Source of the DNA: JACVRW01 sp963850205
GTDB lineage: Bacteria; Actinomycetota; Thermoleophilia; Solirubrobacterales; Thermoleophilaceae
Length of the DNA: 64,000 bases
Assembly: GCA_963850205.1 (NCBI GenBank)
Contig: CAWKKJ010000008.1
Span: forward strand, 1-64,000
Direction of reading: 5' to 3'
The translations under genes and the position numbers were made by a program. The notes under the pieces were generated by a model, which was given only the letters and a program-made list of their open reading frames with translations, searched no databases and had not been told where the DNA came from. Shown here in pieces: positions 60,983-64,000 of the stretch. Position 1 is the stretch's first letter. Each line of letters starts with the position of its first letter.

Positions 60983-61313
60983 ATGAGCGAGCGCCAAGAC
61001 GGTCTTCGAGATCGCTAGGCAGTCGGCGCAGAACATAAGCAACATCGGCGGCAATCAGACGATCAACTACGGTGACCGTCGCCGCGCGGCCCGCATCGGC
61101 AAGGTCCTGGCGGCACTCGGGTTGGTGCTCTTCCTTGTCGGCCTCGCGCTGCTCGTGCCCATCGGGGTGGAGACGACGCAAGAGGTGCTTGCTGCCGGCG
61201 AAGTCGAGGCGCCCTACACCCAGTACCTCGCCTCGGGTTGGCCTGCGGCGGTCGGGCTGTTGATGGGCGGCTTCGTTGTGAATCGGTTCGCGCAGATCCT
61301 GGTCGGGCGATGA
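60983..61313 (+). CDS. Small two-helix membrane protein with a Gly/Asn/Gln motif; frame break at codon 4
   Basis: A strong SD (AAAGGAGGG) marks ATG 60983, but that frame stops after 11 codons. One frame over, from about 60993, an uninterrupted reading gives AKTVFEIARQSAQNISNIGG, NQTINYGDRRR, helix 1 (VLAALGLVLFLVGLALLVPI), a loop, and helix 2 (WPAAVGLLMGGFVVNRFAQI) to the stop at 61313. The duplicated tetranucleotide AGCGAGCG directly after the ATG could be the cause. The NISNIGGNQTINYG stretch has the Asn/Gly/Gln pattern of bacterial amyloid (RHIM-like) signalling motifs. Stop overlaps the next start as ATGA. Confidence 0.55.
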
Positions 61314-61669
61314 CCACGTTCAACATCGGCAGCCAGAACGCCGGCTCGATCCAGAACGTCGGCCGCGACATGGTGGTCGACCACGGGATCCACGGGTCGG
61401 CGAACGTGCATGTCAGCGAGCTCCGTGGTTGCCTGGCCGAACTGAAGGCGGAGGTGGACCGGCTCGGGCTGCCGACCGAGACTCGCGCCGCCGCCTACGA
61501 GGCGATCGCCGAAGCGGAGGCCGAGGCAGCCGCGCCCGAGCCGCGGTCGAAGCGAATCGGCGACAGCCTACGACGCGTGACCAAGGCGCTCGGCGAGGCA
61601 GGAGCCCTCACGAACGCAGTAGGGGGCATCCTCGAGGGCGCCCTCAATCTCGTGAAACTGCTGGCCTGA
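61310..61669 (+). CDS. Small helical protein with an N-terminal Gly/Asn/Gln motif, partner of the membrane protein
   Basis: A 119-residue protein. Residues 3-20 (TFNIGSQNAGSIQNVGRD) carry the same kind of motif as the upstream protein. Then comes a helical domain (SELRGCLAELKAEVDRLGLP, TRAAAYEAIAEAEAEAA) and an amphipathic Gly/Ala/Leu end (GALTNAVGGILEGALNLVKL) that could insert in a membrane. This layout is widespread in unannotated actinobacterial proteins that I associate with NLR-like or TRADD-N-like signalling loci. The ATGA overlap ties it to the membrane protein. The amyloid interpretation is inference; that the gene is real is more certain. Confidence 0.75.
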   Translation: MTTFNIGSQNAGSIQNVGRDMVVDHGIHGSANVHVSELRGCLAELKAEVDRLGLPTETRAAAYEAIAEAEAEAAAPEPRSKRIGDSLRRVTKALGEAGALTNAVGGILEGALNLVKLLA

Positions 61670-61897
61670 GCGCGGCGTCGACGTAGCGGCCGCAGCCGTC
61701 ACTACCTGCTCCTGTGGGTGGCCGGGAGTGATGCCAGCGCTCCTGCAATGCGCGACAAGCGGGAGGTACGAGCCCTCCACGAGAGATGGCTGCCCGTCGT
61801 CCGGAGCGATGCCGAGCGGCTGCGTTTACCGCGATGATGCGCGTCGCCGGGTGACGCGCCGCGCGCGGAGAACGCGCTCCAGCGCGCAGATGTGCGA

Positions 61898-62821
61898 TCA
61901 GGTTCGTGTGGCGGCACTCACCTGCTGCGCGTGCGGCTCGACGAACTCAAGGAAGTGGGTCAGGACGCTTTGCGGATCCTCGATCTGTGGCCAGTGACCG
62001 ATGTCGTCGCCGAGTAGAACGACGTCCGCCTTCGGGATCAGCTCGGTGTAGCGATCTGCCATGTGGCGTCCGGAGTTGGGATCGCACGGACCGTCGATGA
62101 GGCGCATCGGCACGTTCGTCTCGCGCATCGCTCGCACCCAGCGGTTGCGGTGGTGGTAGCGGTCGATGATGAAGCGCCCGACCTTGTGCGTGACGCGGAG
62201 GCCGTCGTTGTAGTCGAGGATCTCGCTGAACTGCCGCCAGAGCTCGTCCGACGGCTTGGTGTTCGGCCCGAACACCTCGCTGATGGCCGGGCGAAGGGTT
62301 TTGTCAGACAGAAACAGGCGCGGGTACTTCGCGAAGAGCCCGCCCAGTGGCGTCTTGGCTGTCAGCGTCTGCATCAGCCGCGGCCGGTAGGCCTCGATGA
62401 ACATGCCTCCGTTGAGCCAGGTGATCGAACTGATCGCGTACGGGCGGCTCGCGTCGTCGAGCTCCCCGAACCGGCTGAGCAGTTCTTGGGCCACGCTGTC
62501 GCCGATGTCGTGAGCCAGGACGTGGCACTCCGACACGCCGAGCTGTCGAAGGAGGGCCTCGTGCATGTCTGCGTGATCGTGGACGGAGTACTCGTATTCG
62601 ACGGGCTTGGCCGAGAAGCCCATCCCGAGCATGTCCGGCGCGATCACCGTGAAGCGCTCGGTGAGCGCCGGCCAGATGAGGTGCCAGTCGAACGAGCTGA
62701 ACGGGTATCCGTGGAAGAGCAACAGAACCGGTCCGGTTCCCTCGTGCCTATAGAACACCTCGAATCCGAGGTAGTCGAAGGAACGTCCCCGCGACCGCCA
62801 GTCCTCAAGCTGTGCATCCAT
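61898..62821 (-). CDS. Alpha/beta hydrolase of the haloalkane dehalogenase / epoxide hydrolase type
   Basis: A 307-residue enzyme. HGYPFSS (37-43) forms the oxyanion site, the nucleophile is Asp105 in AHDIGDS, and the catalytic His is in LGDDIGHWPQIEDP near residue 285. An Asp rather than Ser nucleophile indicates dehalogenase or epoxide hydrolase chemistry. The start ATG 62821 is followed by the usual FEVFYRHEGTGPVLLLFHG strand. The 228 bp between its stop and the amyloid-motif gene hold nothing I recognise. Confidence 0.88.
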   Translation of the reverse strand: MDAQLEDWRSRGRSFDYLGFEVFYRHEGTGPVLLLFHGYPFSSFDWHLIWPALTERFTVIAPDMLGMGFSAKPVEYEYSVHDHADMHEALLRQLGVSECHVLAHDIGDSVAQELLSRFGELDDASRPYAISSITWLNGGMFIEAYRPRLMQTLTAKTPLGGLFAKYPRLFLSDKTLRPAISEVFGPNTKPSDELWRQFSEILDYNDGLRVTHKVGRFIIDRYHHRNRWVRAMRETNVPMRLIDGPCDPNSGRHMADRYTELIPKADVVLLGDDIGHWPQIEDPQSVLTHFLEFVEPHAQQVSAATRT

Positions 62822-62897
62822 CCCAAGCGCCTTCGGTTGTGCGAGCCGGTGCAGAGCGACCCTCCTCCTGGTCGCGCGGGATGTCAAGGCCGGAGGC

Positions 62898-63614
62898 TTA
62901 AGCCACTCTTCGCAGACGCACATGGGCATGGTGCTCGAGCGTCTCGGCGATGGCCCGGTCGGCCTGGGAGAGAGCCCGTTCGGGGGCCTCCGGCACGTCG
63001 GACAGCGGGCTGGCCAGCGCGTGCACCAGAAAGGCGTGCGCCTCGGGCGAGAGCGGGAACGAGCCCGCCTCACAGCCGGCGCAGACCACCCCGCCGGCGC
63101 TGGGCGAGAACGCGCCCAGGTGCTCCTTCTCCCCGCAGGCGGCGCAGCCGGCCAGCTCGGGCGCGAAGCCCGCGGCCAGCAGCAGCTTCAGGCGGAAGGC
63201 GAGCGCCTGGGAGCGCCCGGCCTGCTCGGGGCGCGCGTCGAGCAGCGCCAGCTGATGGCAGAGCAGGTTGTAGGCGGGCAGGTTGGGCTCGCTCGAGTCG
63301 AGCAGGCGGAGCACCGCCTCGCAGGCCTGTGAGGCCCGTTCCAGCGAGGCGCGGCTGCCGCGCAGCGCCGGGTGGGCGTGCACGGTGTCCACCTGGCTGA
63401 CCGTGCAGAGCTCGCCGCGGCCCTCGTGCAGCACGAGCCGCACCCGGCTGAGCGGCTCCAGCCGTCCTCCCAGCCGCGAGCGCACCCGCCGCACGCCCTT
63501 GGCCACGGCCCCCACGCGGCCGCGGTCCTCGGTGTAGAGATGCAGCACGCGATCCGCCTCGCCGTAGCGGATCGAGCGCAGCACCACTGCTTCGGTCTTG
63601 AATGAGCCAGGCAC
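62898..63614 (-). CDS. recO: DNA repair protein RecO
   Basis: A 238-residue RecO: N-terminal OB fold (FKTEAVVLRSIRYGEADRVL, GRVGAVAKGVRRVRSRLGG), helical middle, and a C-terminal zinc finger (CAACGEKEHLGAFSPSAGGV followed by VCAGC). It loads RecA and anneals strands in the RecFOR pathway, complementing the recJ and ruvCAB genes at the other end of the window. GTG start. Confidence 0.96.
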   Translation of the reverse strand: MPGSFKTEAVVLRSIRYGEADRVLHLYTEDRGRVGAVAKGVRRVRSRLGGRLEPLSRVRLVLHEGRGELCTVSQVDTVHAHPALRGSRASLERASQACEAVLRLLDSSEPNLPAYNLLCHQLALLDARPEQAGRSQALAFRLKLLLAAGFAPELAGCAACGEKEHLGAFSPSAGGVVCAGCEAGSFPLSPEAHAFLVHALASPLSDVPEAPERALSQADRAIAETLEHHAHVRLRRVA

Positions 63615-63642
63615 GGGAACTCGTCCTTAGACTTTGAACCGG

Positions 63643-63900
63643 ATGGCGGACGAGGTGATGCTCTACACCACCGAGCCCTGCGGCTTCTGCCGCCAGGCGA
63701 AGGCCCTGCTGTCTGCGCGCGGGGTCGACTACCGCGAGGTGAACCTGGCCAAGGACCCGGAGGGCCGGGCCGAGCTGGTGGCTCTCACCGGCCAGATGAC
63801 CTTTCCCCAGGTGGTGATCGGCGTCCGCGCCGTGGGAGGCTTCAGGGAGCTGCTCGAGGCCGATCGCGACGGCCAGCTCGAGGACCTGCTGGCCGCCTGA
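63643..63900 (+). CDS. Glutaredoxin-like protein
   Basis: An 85-residue thioredoxin-fold protein with active site TEPCGFC (Cys13 and Cys16), the cis-Pro in TFPQVVI, and a final GG motif region (VGGFRELLEAD). It reduces disulfides in the cytoplasm. TAGACT 9 nt before the ATG suggests a leaderless transcript divergent from recO. Confidence 0.93.
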   Translation: MADEVMLYTTEPCGFCRQAKALLSARGVDYREVNLAKDPEGRAELVALTGQMTFPQVVIGVRAVGGFRELLEADRDGQLEDLLAA

Positions 63901-64000
63901 TCCGCGGGCGCGGCTGGCAGCGCTCGCAGACGTAGGTCCCGCGGCCGGCAGCCCGCATCTTCTTGATCGGCGTGCCGCAGCGCGGGCAGGGCTCCCCCTC
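63842..64000 (-). CDS. mutM: Formamidopyrimidine-DNA glycosylase, C-terminal zinc finger (partial)
   Basis: Reading from the right edge on the minus strand gives GEPCPRCGTPIKKMRAAGRG, TYVCERCQ, the FPG/Nei zinc finger with CxxC pairs and the DNA-contacting Arg/Gly of AGRGT. The frame then runs through an Arg/Pro-rich tail to a TGA at 63842-63844, overlapping the glutaredoxin 3' end by 59 bp. The catalytic N terminus is outside the window, so Nei-type relatives cannot be excluded. Confidence 0.75.
   Translation of the reverse strand, partial: EGEPCPRCGTPIKKMRAAGRGTYVCERCQPRPRIRRPAGPRAGRRDRPRAAP

Overview
The window is about 70 percent G+C and looks like chromosomal DNA of an actinobacterium, most likely class Thermoleophilia (Solirubrobacterales or relatives). 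This rests on the fused SecDF, an F420-type LLM oxidoreductase, a WS/DGAT acyltransferase, secreted Arg-rich repeat proteins that I associate with that group, and many first genes without a Shine-Dalgarno sequence but with a TAnnnT box 7-11 nt before the start codon (leaderless promoters). The taxonomic placement is inference; no rRNA is present.

Layout. 1-6.8 kb (minus): a recombination and export cluster, ruvC-ruvA-ruvB, a zinc-ribbon/PAS protein, secDF, a small membrane protein and the start of recJ, nearly all joined by 4-bp stop/start overlaps. 6.8-12.2 kb: a glycosyltransferase, a LysM protein, a YebC-type protein, and a pdxS-pdxT-aminopeptidase-DoxX operon. 12.2-23.4 kb: secreted or surface enzymes (M1 peptidase, large alpha/beta hydrolase, phosphodiester glycosidase plus metallophosphatase plus sugar-1-phosphate cytidylyltransferase), a RpiR regulator, WS/DGAT, and two secreted-protein genes that both carry apparent frameshifts. 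23.4-25.8 kb: a methyltransferase, an AbiEi-like remnant and a malate/lactate dehydrogenase.

25.8-37.2 kb is the accessory region: an IS110-family transposase, a salt and stress block (two DUF7144-like membrane proteins, Na+/H+ antiporter, universal stress protein), two scar genes at a junction, a minus-strand phage-like cluster with a P27-type terminase small subunit but no large subunit, a TetR/secreted-protein pair with a clear palindrome, a 25-aa hydrophobic peptide coupled to an Xre regulator, and a tRNA-Met at the right edge.

37.2-53 kb: transporters, redox lipoproteins, an SDR, LLM oxidoreductase, glycosyltransferase, CsoR, and an envelope-stress island made of htrA-VWA, a divergent histidine kinase/response regulator pair, and moxR-DUF58-VWA. 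A 39-bp promoter element (31/39 identical, same distance to the start codon) precedes both htrA and moxR and links them into one predicted regulon. 53-64 kb: tRNA-Asn, HNH nuclease, a frameshifted secreted protein, the dgt-dnaG-rpoD operon, ppdK broken by about eight frameshifts, a two-gene unit carrying Gly/Asn/Gln motifs that resemble amyloid (RHIM-like) signalling motifs, an alpha/beta hydrolase, recO, a glutaredoxin and the 3' end of mutM.

Single-base frame breaks recur (near 21.6, 22.4, 33.2, 54.07, 58.6-60.7 and 60.99 kb) in genes whose protein signal continues cleanly in another frame. Sequencing or assembly error is the simplest explanation for many of them and should be tested before any is treated as a true pseudogene.
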